This document shows, in pieces, positions 1 through 12,439 of a stretch of 64,000 bases of DNA. Under the pieces are notes generated by a model. The model was not told the DNA's origin, ran no database searches, and saw nothing but the letters and a program-made list of their open reading frames with translations. How positions within the stretch are numbered: the first letter of the stretch is position 1; every line of letters starts with the position of its first letter. The position numbers and the translations under genes were made by a program. The DNA is from Lycocorax pyrrhopterus obiensis (Eukaryota; Chordata; Aves; Passeriformes; Paradisaeidae): the NCBI GenBank assembly GCA_014706295.1, contig JACSVZ010000002.1, positions 128,783,431 to 128,847,430 on the forward strand, written 5' to 3'.

Positions 1-3000
1 GGAGCTTTCTATTAGTTCACTGCTGCAGCAGACACCAAGCAACAATGTTGGCTGTAACAGCACATACACTCTAGTCATGATTCATTATTTTTGGTTCCTA
101 AGAGTATACATGATCCTAATCAAATTCATCTGCAAGTGAGTCAAGTGCTTGATTAATGCTAACGAGGAAAATCTGAGGGCAGATAGGCATGTAATTTCTG
201 CTTCATTTAAAAAACATATTGGAAACTGAAAACCTATATTGGTGCAAAGCCTATTTCTAAAACATTAACTGTATTTTGTATTTCTGCATCTGCCATCTGT
301 AAGTACTGACAGGTTAGGAGCACAGTTTCTCCTTTGCTGCTGCAGTGGGATTTTTCTTGTGGGGATGTATGTGTGCCTAGTTTTGCAGCCACATCACAGT
401 TCGTCCCTGAGGCCATGAAATATTTATAGGGTTCCTTCTATGTATTTGAATTGCGGCAAGCAGAACAGTCCCACATTCTGAAAAATTAAATTCAGACATT
501 TTGTCCCCACAGATTTCAGTAGCAGGAACCTAAATAACTTGCAGAATCGGGGCTACCATGGCTCACGCAAGAGGTGCAAAGTGAAAAACAGTTTGTAACC
601 GTCTGCATTAAAAGTCACCATCAATGGTGACTAATAGACCTCAGCAGCAGCACTGCTCAGAGTTCCACAAGCCCCAGATGTGCCATGACCCTGCCATGCC
701 AGCTGACATCTGCTAAGACAGGTGGGCATGCAGAAATAAGCCCAGTAGGTGTAGGTAACCACGGGTATGAAATAGAAGCTTGTAAAGTAACAACTCCCTT
801 ATGCAAACCTTGCTAAAAGCTGCAGTGCCCAGAGAGAGATGCCAGCACCAGTGGGGAAATGTGTTATTCTGGCATCAGCATAACCTTCTTTTCCTGGAAG
901 TGCACACGTGACTCCACAGCCTGATTTACCGTCGCTCCAGTGCCTGCTCTGCAGGTCTGTGACTGCTGTCTCAAAGTATTCCAGTAACCCTGTTCATTAT
1001 AAATAGCAGACAGTGTCGCTGCAGGCTGCAAAACAGCTCATCACAGGAGCAACACTCTGCTACTCCAGTGCTGCAGAGCAGTGAGAGCAGCAGCTGGGAC
1101 ATGATCCTGCAGTGCCTGGGCTCAAACCCCTTGGAGGGAACAAAACAAAACCTGCTCGGCCTTACCCCCTCTCCGCTTGAGGCAGGGGGTGTTCTGCACT
1201 GAGGCTGGCGAGGAAGTGTGCAGCACATAGGAAGGGAAGTCACTAGGGTCACATCTAGAACCTGTAACCTATACATTACTGTGAGTACAGAAAAGGCAGT
1301 GACTGTGTCTGTCCTCATGTCTAGCACTGGTGCAAGGGAGCAAAAATGTGTGCATGAATTCTTTAAGTGCAATACAAGTGGGAATTTGGGTGACCAGCAC
1401 TAGCAAAACAAGCTACCAAACCCCACTAGATTGACAGGACACCTGAGGGGTTGTAAGTATATAGGATTTTGCCTTAAGAATATTTTCAGGTGCTTAAAAT
1501 TCTGCACTATGCCTTCAGGCCACTTGCTGTGGCCAAGATTATCATAACTCTTCTGCTGAGAATCACAGAAGACAGCCTGGTCCCTTAGGGACTCCTAACA
1601 CGTACCTGAAGTGTTCAGCAATACCCATTTAGCAAAAAACAAACAAAAACCCCCACCCCAAACAGTAGTCATTTCTGTCCTGAAATTAATTCCAACAGGG
1701 TTTCCATAGCAGCCTTGTGGACACAGCACTCATGCAGGAAAGGGAAAGCAGTAGGTACTCCTCTCTTTCCCTGGAAGGGACTCAGAGCCATGTACACCCT
1801 GGGCTGCTGCTGCACTGTACCCCCAAGGAAATGAACAGACCCCAAGAGGAAGCTCAAGCCCTCCCTCCCAAACTGAATCTTTTGACCACTACACTACATT
1901 TCTGCTTTTATATATTAGAATTTTTCCATGAAGGTTATCAGCCCAGTGTGTGAGTTTTGGAAAGCAGCTGCTCTCGGTCACCTGCAGCTCTTCTATAAAC
2001 CAGGGGGTCAGGCATGCTCCTGAGAAGAGGAAGCTGCAGAGCTGAATTCCTTCAGAACATGGAGCTCCCCTATGGAAGAATGGTGAAAGGAACTGACTAT
2101 TAACCAAAAGGTTGCCTTACCTTCCATGCAGGTCCCTCTTTTCATGGCTGAGAGAGAGACAAAGACAACAGAACAGGGTACACACAGGCATTAGGTGTGA
2201 TTTTGTGGTTGTTCTATTAAGGCTAGGCCCCCATGCTCCCCCTACACTGCAGCAGAAGAGCTCACATGCTCATATTTGGATCCAGCCTTCTCCCTTTTTC
2301 ACACTCCCAACAGGTGCTGGACATGCTGCTGTGATTGCACCCACTGAGCTCTTCAGGCACCAGACAATACTGGTGGGGGACTCTGAGCCCCAGTCTCACA
2401 CAGCACTCACCAAGCATCAGTCCTGAGAAGGGTTAGAGAATTAGAGCACTCATCCCTGGCTAGGGGCATATTGAATACAGGACCCTTGGGGCCAGTTGTC
2501 TTGCAGTTCCTTATGCAGGGTCACCCACAAAGGGCTTTTGGAATCTGAACACTGTGCCTGCCTTCCTTTTACACTCTTCTCAAAGAGCTGAGCAAATATC
2601 TGACTTCAGCTGAGGGGAAATGAAATATTTTTGTTTGGATAGTACCTTCAAGGGAATGGATGCTTGGAGACAGCTAGCAGCAAGCTTGCTTGTCCAATGA
2701 ATTTAATGTCAAAAATCATTTAAAAGCTGTGTGGATTCAATCCTCTGTGTGTGCGTGTAATCAAGACTGTCTTGTGTCTGCTACAGCTTGGAGCTTTGGG
2801 CACTCATCATTGTCTAGTTGAAGAGGCTGCCCCAAGCTCCATTAGGTTTTATCACTCTCTTCATGGATTTTCTGTTTTGTCTGCTGACTTACTGTTAACC
2901 CATCTCCTTCCCATCTATTGCCTTAAACCATATGGGTGGAACTACATCAGAAAGTGGCCATCTGGGCAGCTCAACCAGCTACAGTAAAGGAGACACAACC

Positions 3001-6000
3001 TGAGGTAGCATCCCCTGCTCTTGCAAGGGGCAAGCCAAATCTCTTACTTGTGCATTAAGAAAGTTTAGGATGTTGCTTCAAAACTGGACCAAAAATCTAT
3101 GAGCTAAATATCAGCCTTTTTAACCCATTTAGTGGAACAGGAAAGTCTTTTGGTACATCAGTCTCAGCTGTTTCAGTGTTGCTGCTGCCCATAACAATGT
3201 GGACAGAGGAGCAGCCTAGAGCAGACAGAGCCTCTTGTGGGCCTCACAGTTTAGATTTTTCCCTGTGAAGTATTTTGCAATGACTAACTTTTGCCACAAC
3301 TGCCTTAATGTGTGTTTCTATATGCAAATCTGTCAGCCTGACAAGAGTCCATCACAGCTTTTGGCTTCAAAAACCTCTCTTCTATATCAGCAATGACAGC
3401 AAACAGAAGGCATAACCATCCTGATTAATTAATCCCCACACAGCACCTCCTAGCAACCCAAGGCTGTTATGCTAACACTTCTAGCTGGAGCTTGTAAGTG
3501 TATAACTTAACCACATGGGAATGCACTATCTCACTCTCATGAGCTCAGAAGGCTTTACAGAAAACATTACCTACCTCAGTGCTTTCTCTGAGATGCCATC
3601 AGAGGCTGGACAGACAGCATGACCAACAGACAGTCACAGCAGGCAGGAAGAGAAGGTCTGATACTAAAATACGTAGTTAATTAGCAGCTCTTCCATTCTC
3701 CCAAAAGGCTGATGAAGCCACACACTCAGGACATAGCTCTGTGTCCACTACAGCAAATGACAAGGAATTCCAGAGATGATTGGCCTTTTTGCAAGGCACC
3801 TAACCACTGAATTTGGTGTCAGTGAATTTGCACAGCGTTAAGTGCTGATAAACAACTGGAGACATGCTCATCCAGGATGCAGGGCAATTCACACTTCCAT
3901 GGATTTTTGTCACTCTGACATACACTATCTGTGTGAGACAAGTCTTTGGGCTCCCTATTCCAACAGCACTGGAGCTTCCACCACTGAAGCTTCTCAGATG
4001 CATTAGTGAGGGCAATGTCACATCCCACCACTTCCTGCAATATTACATTAAATCCCTCTCCCTGAACTTGGCATCAACAGGTTTTTAAGGTGCTGCTTCA
4101 GAATGTCTGTAACCTTGTGTTTTTAAAATACAACTTTTACTAGAAAATACTAGTTAAGCAAAGTTAGCAGAGAGGGGCATCTCAGCCATCCTGAAGTAAG
4201 AGAAGAAAAGTATCGGTCTCCAGCGTTTACACTTGAAACAAACCAGGAGACTCCGCCACCAATGCTGTTGATTTACCTCCAGTAACTTCTTTACACTGGA
4301 ATGCACATCCACCTGCAGCGCTGCCCCAGCTACGGGAGGTCAGTTTACGTGTTCTTTGCTGAAATTAATTAACATGAGGAGCAGAAATTTATGGAGTAAT
4401 TAATTAATTTTCAACATGCTACGTTACCAGAAACCCCAAGAAATGTTTATGACCAGTGGATCTCCAGGAAATAAGAATATACACAGAGACCATTTGAGAT
4501 TAAGGCTGCTGCCTGGCAGAACATACTGGAGCATGAAGTTGCACCTGATAGACTGGGACAACTTTAACAGCTGTAGATTAGCTCTGTGAACCCAGAGTGG
4601 ATAAAGGGGTGTCCCAGGAGTCCTCACTCATATTACCACTGGTTATAAATGGATGTTTCTGTTCTAACACTTGCAAATAATTTTTAAATTCTAGAAATCT
4701 GGGTTTTTTTGTTTTTCATTTAAACATAATAAAATGCATTTTATTGTCACTGAACTCTTCTCTGGTAATGAGAGGCATGTCAAAGTGATCTGGGAAATGC
4801 TGGCACTCCTCCCTCCAGGCAGCACTGCCCTACCCACTTAGGAGATTGGCATGGTTCCTCATCAGACTTGTCTCCTCTGAGCAGCACATCACATCAGCAG
4901 CTATAACGTCATCTTATCTTCAGGTCTCCTCTCACACACATTTCTAGCACCACAAATGTGTGTCTCCCCTCCTAAAAAAGGCAGAGAGACCCTTTATTGA
5001 GGATAGCCAGCCAAAAGATTGAGGAAAGTTGTTCTTTCTCAAGCCCAACCACTCATAGCAGCATTAGGTGGAAAACTCGGGGTGGGAGTGGGAAGACCTT
5101 GGGGAGGGTTTTCACAGTGGGGTGTCAGAAAGCAGCGGCCACTGCACCTGGGCTGGGGTTGCACCAGCAGCATCCCCACACAGCCTCCCAGTCCACAGCC
5201 ATGGCCACAGTGCACTGGGACGGTCCTCAGGAGCTGGGCTGGGGGGCAAGAGACTGCTGCCCTTGCTCCAAGGCAGTGCAAGATCAGAACTTCTTATCAG
5301 CACAACTCACCAGCACAGCTGTTGTTCATTGCAAATCACATACTGAATTCTTTCAATCAGACTCCCTAAGTACAAAGGTCCATATGTTTCCCGGCCTGAC
5401 AAATCATGTGGGAAGCTGAAGGAGGGGGGAGAAATTACTTTGAATAGTGCCTGATTGAAAGGAAGCCGTTACCCTTCCTACCCTGCCTTACTCTGCCATG
5501 CCCAGGGCTGACATGGGTCTGTCTCCATACCCTGACGTGGGTGCAGCTCCTTGCTGGCCATGGCCACAAGCCAGAGAGGGAACTGGAGAGTGTCAAAGCA
5601 GCTCAGCACTGAGAATGCATTATTTCCAATCTAAGAGGAACACTTTCTCACTGTAACTTCTCATCTTCCTTCCCAGATCCTGATTTTTTCTTCCTGACAT
5701 ATTTCCTTGTAAGAAAGGAGAAAGGAGTGAGAAACGGTTCCTATTGCAGAAGTTCTGCGCATCTCAGTAGAAGCCTGTAATGGGTCCAGACAGCTCCTGC
5801 CTCTCTGGCAACCACCCTCAGCCACACCAAAACAGGACCTGCTGTTGACAGCTGCTGGTAGCAGCCAGGGGCTGGACATTGGGTAATTAATTTTTAACTT
5901 TTCATTAAACTAGTCTGTGCATCAGCCCCACTGGCAGAGACTGTCTAAAAGTTGTGCTCATTCAAACACAAGCTCTCATCAGTCCCATCTCCAGGCAGCT

Positions 6001-8156
6001 CAGCAGGTTCTCATGGGCTTGGGCAAAGCAGAGCAGCACACAGCTTTGGCTAATAGTGAACAACCTCTGCAAGGGATTTCTGGTCACTAGAAGTTATCTG
6101 CCCAGCATACTGCCAAATGAAATGGAAATAGCACCTACTTTGATAGGCGATTATCAGTGATGCAACAGAATGTTTCCCCACATTTTACCAGACTTTTCTC
6201 TGTGGCCTTTCTCAGGTGGTACCTCCTTGGTTCTTACAAATGCACTTCAGATGTCATCACACTGGAATCAACCCAGTCAGTTTTGGTTTGGATGCAGTAG
6301 AAGGTGTGTTTTAGTGGGACATGTACTGACCACATGGTGAGCACCTGGAGGTAGAATAAAATGCTCATATCTGAAGAGACTAAACAAGCAAGACACAGTA
6401 GTTTCAGATACCTTCCACAGTAGGTCAGACCCCTGTATCTTGAATTCTATTCTATTTGCAGCCGAGCACTTCTAAGGTGCAATGGCTCACAGGTAACAGG
6501 GAAAAACAGCTGGAGAATGCCACGCTTGCTTGAACTGACTCTGGGCATATTCATGATTCAGCAAAAAACCAAAAGGCCAGACTTGAAGTATTGATGCTCT
6601 TCTGCTCAGTTCTTACCCAAGGATTTCAGGAGAAGTGTGGCCTGAAACAAATGTTGTGTGTGGTCTCAAGATTTTATTGCCTAACTGTAATGCAGTAAGA
6701 ATTAATTATGTCCCACGGGACTCTGACCCTCCCAAATGAAACTCCAAGATCCTGGATCCTGATAGAATGATGCAAAGTGGCCAAATTTGGTAATGAATAG
6801 AGTTGGGACCTTCCATGGTCTTAACCACCACTGAGGGAAGGTTTGAAGGTTATAATGTCGTGATGGAACAACCTCTTCAAACTATTACAAGGCATTGTAA
6901 TTTAGAGAAGTGCTCAGGTTGTCTTAAATCACTTACAAGGTCCTACTGACTTCTGCTGGCCCTGGAAATGAAAGGAACAGAGCAGTTCTATGCAGCCATT
7001 TCTACTTTTTCCTCTTGGCTTATAACCAAACCTTGGAGAAGAATGCCAGCATCAGCCAAATGTGCAGAGATACAGATGCTCTGAAAATCAGTATTATGGC
7101 ATCAAGCTTTTCAGTGTTCTCCCCATGTTCAGAAACCACAGGCCCAAGCTGGGTGCACACACATACTCTGCAATGCCTGGGGAGAGCTGAGTACCTCAGC
7201 CGGGGTCCACAAATGCCTACAGCATCAGGAGAAAGGAAAGACATAAGGGCATTTTAATCATGGTGCCAAGTCTTTGACAACTAAACACTGACCTGCGATT
7301 ATCCTCAGGGAATTTATTGGTTGAGGGAGGTGTTTAGTGTGTTCAGATATCTCACAGCTCAGCCTGCAGCTGCAGAGTGGTTTCAGGACTGAGTTCTTCA
7401 GTGCCTATAGCAGCACTACGGCAGTACTTAGGTACCCAAATTCCTTTGCTTCTGTAACCTACAGTGTCTGCACTCGTTTCCTGGAGCTGTCAGGTGCCCA
7501 TGGTCAGGTGTCAGCTGCAGCTTTGAATGACAAACTCTGGTCGTTCCCATCAATTATCAACCCTCATGGCTGGACTATTCCTCGCCGGGAGGTATGATCC
7601 CATCATGACTCAGGACAGAGCCAGTCACCAGACCGAGGTATTGAGATACCTCACTGATTTCAATGCAGAAACCAAGAGATTGTGCCTTACTGCTGCCTGG
7701 AAGGAGCGATCAGATTCACACAAAGTCTGCCTTGTAGCAAAGTCACCTTCCTGGTAACAGGCGCTCCCGATGCATGATTGATCTTTTGTCACCTTTGCCT
7801 TTGTGTGTTCCCCGGGCCAGACCCTCCCCGTAATCCGGCGTTCCCCGGCCAAGGCTCTGCAGCCTCCTCGCTCGCAGCACTGGGACCGACGGACCGTGAG
7901 CAGCTGCTGCCACCCTCAGGTCACCCTCTCAGGAAACCTCGCTTTCTGCCTTTGCTGAAGGGTCTCTAAAACGAAAGGAAATGAAAAGTGAACACCAGAG
8001 CTGCCGGATGGTAGGACTGTCACACCTTATTGGCGTGTTGGCATTGCTTCCTGTGGATGCGCCAACAGGTTTAATCTAATATGTTCTATGTAAGAGCAGG
8101 AGCAGAGGCATCTCTGACACAAAAGGGCAGAGCAGGAGGACCAGCAGGGCCACAGT
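1..8156. other. Intergenic DNA, no gene recognised
   Basis: This is 8 kb of non-coding sequence downstream of RAD54B. Open frames are short, overlap on both strands and show no recognisable domain, so I do not call any of them genes. In human the next gene on this side is GEM, a small GTPase; none of its GTPase motifs were seen here. The stretch around 1860-2560 has loose resemblance to old tRNA-headed repeats but is too decayed to name. The only compositional anomaly is the CpG cluster near 7.85 kb, listed separately. Confidence 0.7.
7812..7897. promoter_or_regulatory. Isolated CpG cluster
   Basis: Ten CpG dinucleotides fall within about 86 bases, in flanking sequence that otherwise has very few. 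It is too short for a standard CpG island, and no exon with clear coding potential follows on either strand. It could be a small promoter for a non-coding RNA, an enhancer, or a decayed GC-rich repeat. Confidence 0.35.
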
Positions 8157-8330
8157 CATAGGATCATAGAATTGTTTGGGTCGGAAAGACCTCCAAGACC
8201 ATAAATTCCAACTATTAATCTGGCACTGCCAAGTACACCAATAGTCATGTCCCCGAGTGCCACCCCATCACTTTCCCAGGCAGACTGTTCCAGTGCTTGA
8301 GTCCCCTCATGGCTGAGTTTCAGGTCCAGG
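8157..8330 (-). mobile_element. CR1 LINE 3' fragment
   Basis: On the plus strand the segment opens with a TCATAGGATCATAGAATTG-type sequence and the 'GGGTCGGAAAGACCTCCAAGACC' style block (split here: GGGTCGGAAAG, then ACCTCCAAGACC). These are the reverse complement of the 3' end of avian CR1 retrotransposons. The 'tgttccagtgcttgag' block further in also fits CR1. The element is 5'-truncated, as most CR1 copies are, and has no coding capacity left. The right boundary is approximate. Confidence 0.8.
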
Positions 8331-10014
8331 AATGGGGCTGCAGTGCAGACCTGCAGCCAGGGAGCAGCACACAGTCCCTCTCTGCTGCATGATGCCTCAG
8401 CTCCCCCAAAACCCTCCCAGGCAAGCACACCTGGGCAGACAGCCAGGCAACGGTATCCAGCCTACGGGAACACATAGTTCAAAACAAGCTGTGCCTGCAA
8501 GGACTGGAACTGCAAGAGGGAAACTGGAAACCAGAGCTAAAGAAGGAGGTGGCCTCAAGTCACCTTAATTCCCCATCACCAATGCCCCAGGTAAATCCCC
8601 AGCTGAAATTAGATACTCACACCCTTACACTTCCCTTACCCAGCAGCAATTTTGCATTCACAGCTAGAACCACTGCTGTGGCCAAAGCTGGACAAAAGCA
8701 CAGCATCAAGCAATCCTAATTGCTTTTCAACAAGTGTTTTGCTTGCATTTTTGCCACCAGGTACCACCTACATCACCTTGTACCAGCTGAGGGGCAGAGG
8801 CCTTGACTCAAATGAGATGAGAGAGCAACAGAGCAGAAAACTGCCCGTGCTGCGAGGCAGGGTATCACTCCAAAGGCAAGCCATGCCTCCTTGCTTCCAG
8901 AGCTGCTGCGCTGCAGCAGGAGGGATGAGCTTGGTAGAGGGAACTTGGCTTACGGCTGTCCTTTGCAGCCAGGAGCTTGGCTTTTACTGCCGAGCCAGTT
9001 AAACAAAAAACGACTTGAAGATGGGCAAAATCTTTGGTCTTATTCCTCTCCTGCTCTACCTGTGGTCTTTTCAGCACTGTGATACCTCTGCAATTCTCCT
9101 AGGGAGAGGAAAAGAAATTGGCTGAGGATAACTTTTACAGGCACATCTCAGTGCAGAACTAAATAAGCCGTGTCCTGGGGGAAATTTTATGTCTTCTGGA
9201 TGATGTATGCTCAAGGCAAATGCTGGTGATTAAGATTTTTCTTGGAAGCTTCTTTCCAGAGGTTGCTTGCATGCCTAAGTAGAGGGAAAGCAGAAATTAT
9301 TTTCCAAACAAGTTTGTTCATAGGAGTGTCAAGTTCAGCAATATTTTCCTCTCCAGTGTGTTCTTCCCTTCTAATATATTGTCTGTTGCATTCTGAGACC
9401 ATCAAGGTAATTTCTGGGCTGTGTTTAGCCTTCGTATCAAAGGTGAGATTTCAGAACTTGCAACACTTTAGCAGTTTCTTCAACAGTTTCTCAGACCATT
9501 AAAGCTTGCAACATCTTTGGGAGGAGATACACAGATTGCTATTGCTTTTGAGTTACGGTTTTCTTCATTGTACAGCTATGAAAAACAACATAGTTTGTCA
9601 ATGGCTAGACAAAGAGTAGAGTCATTGCTAAAACCATCTTGAGGAAAGCTGGTGCTACAATTTCAAGTGGCTCTCGGGTTTAGGCAACCTTCCACTGTTC
9701 ATCTGCATGCCGCAGGCTCCTTGGTTAACTCTGGCTTCTGGAAGCTGCCAACACACAGTAAAAGACCTCACAACTCTTTCCAGGCTGCTGATTTCATAGT
9801 GGTCATATTGAGTTTTCCTCCACAAAGCAGGATTCCTGAATTCTTTCATCATACCAGGTTTTAAAATTTCAGTGTTCCTGAGCAGATTCTTTTGTTCTAC
9901 GTCTATCACCGGTTTTAGATCCCAAGGAGCTCTTGAAAATAGTCGGTGACCACTAGTCAGTCACAGGCCTCGCAGATCTGTACTTTCTCCATATTCCTAA
10001 TACAGTCCAGGAGA
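8331..10014. other. Intergenic DNA, nothing recognised
   Basis: No coding exon, RNA gene or clear repeat was seen in this stretch between two CR1 fragments. Confidence 0.6.
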
Positions 10015-10350
10015 TCACTGCATTGGAAGGAGCCTTTGGAGGTCGTCTAGTTTAACCTTCTACCGAGAAAATGACCAACTTCAATATTAGACCGGGTTAC
10101 TTGGGATTGTGTGTCTGTCTGGTTTTGAAAACCACTAAGGACAGAGCTTCCACAGCCTTCTGGGAGGCCTCTCTCAATGTTAATCTCTTCTGCTGTGTGG
10201 AGAGGTGGTTATTATTATTAATTATTATTATTATTATTATTATATCCAGTCAGATTTTCTCATTCTACAGTCAATAACTGTCTCCTCTCACTCTTTTGCT
10301 GTGCACCTCTGATAAGAGTTCAGATCTCTAAACCCCAGGTCGGATTACTG
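10015..10350 (-). mobile_element. Old CR1-like fragment
   Basis: The plus strand carries diverged versions of the CR1 3' blocks: 'ggaaggagcctttggaggtc', then a 'ggacagagcttccacagcc' block and 'tctcaatgttaatctcttctg'. It is much more diverged than the copy just to its right, so its edges and subfamily are uncertain. A TTA microsatellite has expanded inside it. Confidence 0.45.
10209..10243. repeat. (ATT)n microsatellite
   Basis: This is an ATT/TTA trinucleotide run of about 35 bases with one interruption. It lies inside an old CR1-like fragment. Confidence 0.9.
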
Positions 10351-10480
10351 ATTTCCCCCATATACAGCCAACTGTTGCATGGAATTTGACTAATTTATCT
10401 TCATGCCACTGCTATCTGACTAAGAGTTCCTAACTGCACTTGTGAGGTGGAGCATAGATACTAAAGACAGCAATTAAATG

Positions 10481-10962
10481 TCATAGAATCACAGAAGTAA
10501 GCTGAGTTGGAAGTGAGCATCGAGATCAGCGAGTCCAGCTCCCAGCCCTGCACAGGACCATCCCCAAGAGTCACACCTGGTGCCTGAGAGTGTTGTCCAC
10601 TTTTTGAACTCCAGGCTTGGTGCTGTGACCACTTCCCTGGGGAGCCTTTACCCTCTGGGTAAAGAACCTCTTCCTAATACCAACATAAACCTCCTCTGAC
10701 TCAGTTTCAGGCCATTCCCTCAAGTCCCATCGCTGGTCACCAGAGAGATCAGTGCCTGCCCCTCCTCTTCCCCTCACAAGGAAGTTGCAGACTGCAATGT
10801 GGTCTCCCCTCAGTCTCCTCTTCTCCAGGCTGAACAGACCAAGTGACCTCAGCCACTCCTCATATGGCTTCCCCTCAAGGCCCTTCACCATCTTTGTTGC
10901 ACTCCTTTGGATGCTCTCTAATACTTTAGTATCTTTCTCATATTGTGGTGACCAAGACATTG
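10481..10962 (-). mobile_element. CR1 LINE 3' fragment with ORF2 remnant
   Basis: The minus strand has a long open stretch (10960 to 10571) whose translation matches the C-terminal end of CR1 ORF2. It includes a Leu-Glu-x-Ile-Gln-Arg-x-Ala-Thr-Lys-Met block and the [14 protein letters not shown] block. The 3' end is marked by 'tcatagaatcacaga' on the plus strand at 10481. The copy is 5'-truncated and lacks reverse transcriptase and endonuclease. The good preservation of the frame suggests it is younger than the neighbouring 10.0-10.35 kb fragment. Confidence 0.92.
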
Positions 10963-11548
10963 GCTAATTTGGAATGACCACTTTGAAATTATACTGGATT
11001 TCTGTATATGTAGAAAACACCAACTACATCCACATCAGCTGCAACACAACTTATTCCCAGCTTGCTGTCCATCCTCTCAGCCGGATGAAGCAAAGAAATA
11101 GAATACGTGTTCACACAAGACTTCACTCTGATGCACATGTACAAGGTCATTAAATGTCCACAAGGCAAGACTAATCCTGAACATCCACGGCTTGCAAAAC
11201 AGTATCTGCGTCCTTTAAGAGGTCATGCTGCAATGAAGGTTGCAAACTTTTTCAGCTTGATTATACTTTCACATTTCCAGTGATCCACAAATCAATAGCG
11301 AAGAAGTCAATGACTCTAAAAGCTTACAGACATGAGCTGAGAGGAAACAATTGCTTTGACTCCATGGGTGTATTGGGTTTGAGTAGGAAGATTTTGGCAG
11401 CAGGGGGGTTCCAGGTGTGGCTTCTGTGAGAAGCTGCTTAAAGCTTCCTCCGTGTCTGATAGAGCCAATGCCAGCTGGCTCCAAGACAGACCCACAGCTG
11501 GCCAGGGCTGAGTCAATCAGGAATGGTGGTGACACCTCTGGGATAATG

Positions 11549-11556
11549 TATTTAAG
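11549..11556 (+). promoter_or_regulatory. LTR TATA-like box
   Basis: TATTTAAG lies about 180 bp into the LTR and is followed by a G-run, where an LTR promoter would be expected. It is predicted from position only. Confidence 0.5.
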
Positions 11557-11699
11557 GGGGGGCAAAAAGGAAGGGTCTGGAAAAGTGGAATAGCAGCTGA
11601 AGGAGAGGAGTGAGAGCATGTGAGAGAAACAGTGCCAGAGAGGATGAGGAGGAGGTGTTCCAGGTGCCAGAGCTGAGGCTCCCCTGCAACCCATGGTGC

Positions 11700-12060
11700 A
11701 GAGCATGGAGGTCCACAGAGGAGCAGAGATCCACCTGCAGCCTCTGGAGGACCCCACGCCAGAGCAGGTGGATTCCTGAAGGAGACTCTGACTGCATGGA
11801 AAGCCCACGTTGGAGCAGGCCCCTGGCAGGACCTGTGGCCCTATGGAGAGAGGAGCCCATGTGGAGCAGGTTTGCTGGCAGGACTTGGGACCCTGCAGGG
11901 GACCAACACTGGAGCAGCCTGTTCCCGAAGGACTGAACCCCATGGAAGGGACCCACTCTGAAGCAGTTTGTGAAGAACTGCAGCCTACGGGAAGGACTCA
12001 CACTGGAGAAGTGTGTGGAGGACTGTCTCCCGTGGGAGAGACCCCACACTGAGCAGAGTG
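11700..12060 (+). repeat. Imperfect ~60-bp tandem repeats within the LTR
   Basis: A 'ccacactggagcag...gaaggac...' theme recurs about five or six times with spacing of roughly 55-65 bp (for example near 11770, 11812, 11862, 11910, 11960 and 12000). Copies are diverged and differ in length by small indels. The array sits downstream of the TATA-like box, so it would lie in the transcribed part of the LTR. Confidence 0.6.
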
Positions 12061-12250
12061 TGAGTGTGTCCCTGAAGAAGCAGTGGCAGAGACAACCTGT
12101 GATGAACTGACTGCAATTCCCTGTCCCCCTGCACTGCTGGGAGGGAGGAGGGAGAGAAAACTGGGGCTGAAGCTGAGCCCGGGAGAGGTGAGGGTGTGGG
12201 AAGTTGTTTTAAGATTTATTTCTCATTATCCTATTTGGAATTTGATTAGC

Positions 12251-12256
12251 AATAAA
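12251..12256 (+). terminator. LTR polyadenylation signal
   Basis: AATAAA lies in the right half of the solo LTR, followed by a T/G-rich stretch (caagtctgttttgcc). This is where an LTR poly(A) signal is expected. Confidence 0.55.
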
Positions 12257-12439
12257 TTAATTTCCCCAAGTCAAGTCTGTTTTGCCCATGATGGCAACCA
12301 GTGAGTGATTTCTCGCTGTCCTTATCTCAACCCATAAGCCTTTTGTCATATTTTCACACCCCTGTCCAGGTGAGGAGGGGAGTGACAGCAGCTTTGGCGG
12401 GCCCCTGGTGTCCAGTCAAGGTTAACCAACCACAATGAG

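Larger units (their letters stand above)
11369..12434 (+). mobile_element. Solo LTR of an endogenous retrovirus (ERVL-like)
   Basis: The element is 1066 bp, starts with TG and ends with CA, and has imperfect inverted termini (TGTATTGGGTTTG at the left; GTTAACCAACCACA at the right). It is flanked by a near-perfect 5-bp target duplication, ATGGG at 11364-11368 and ATGAG at 12435-12439. In the plus orientation it holds a TATA-like TATTTAAG at 11549-11556 and AATAAA at 12251-12256, giving the U3-R-U5 order. No gag, pol or env sequence and no second LTR are present, so it is a solo LTR left by recombination. Five-base duplications are typical of ERVL-class elements; the class assignment is inference. 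Confidence 0.85.

Noticed and set aside
11269..12052. Open frames up to 224 codons in and next to the solo LTR
   Set aside because: They lie on both strands of a long terminal repeat and its tandem array, and show no Gag, Pol or Env features.
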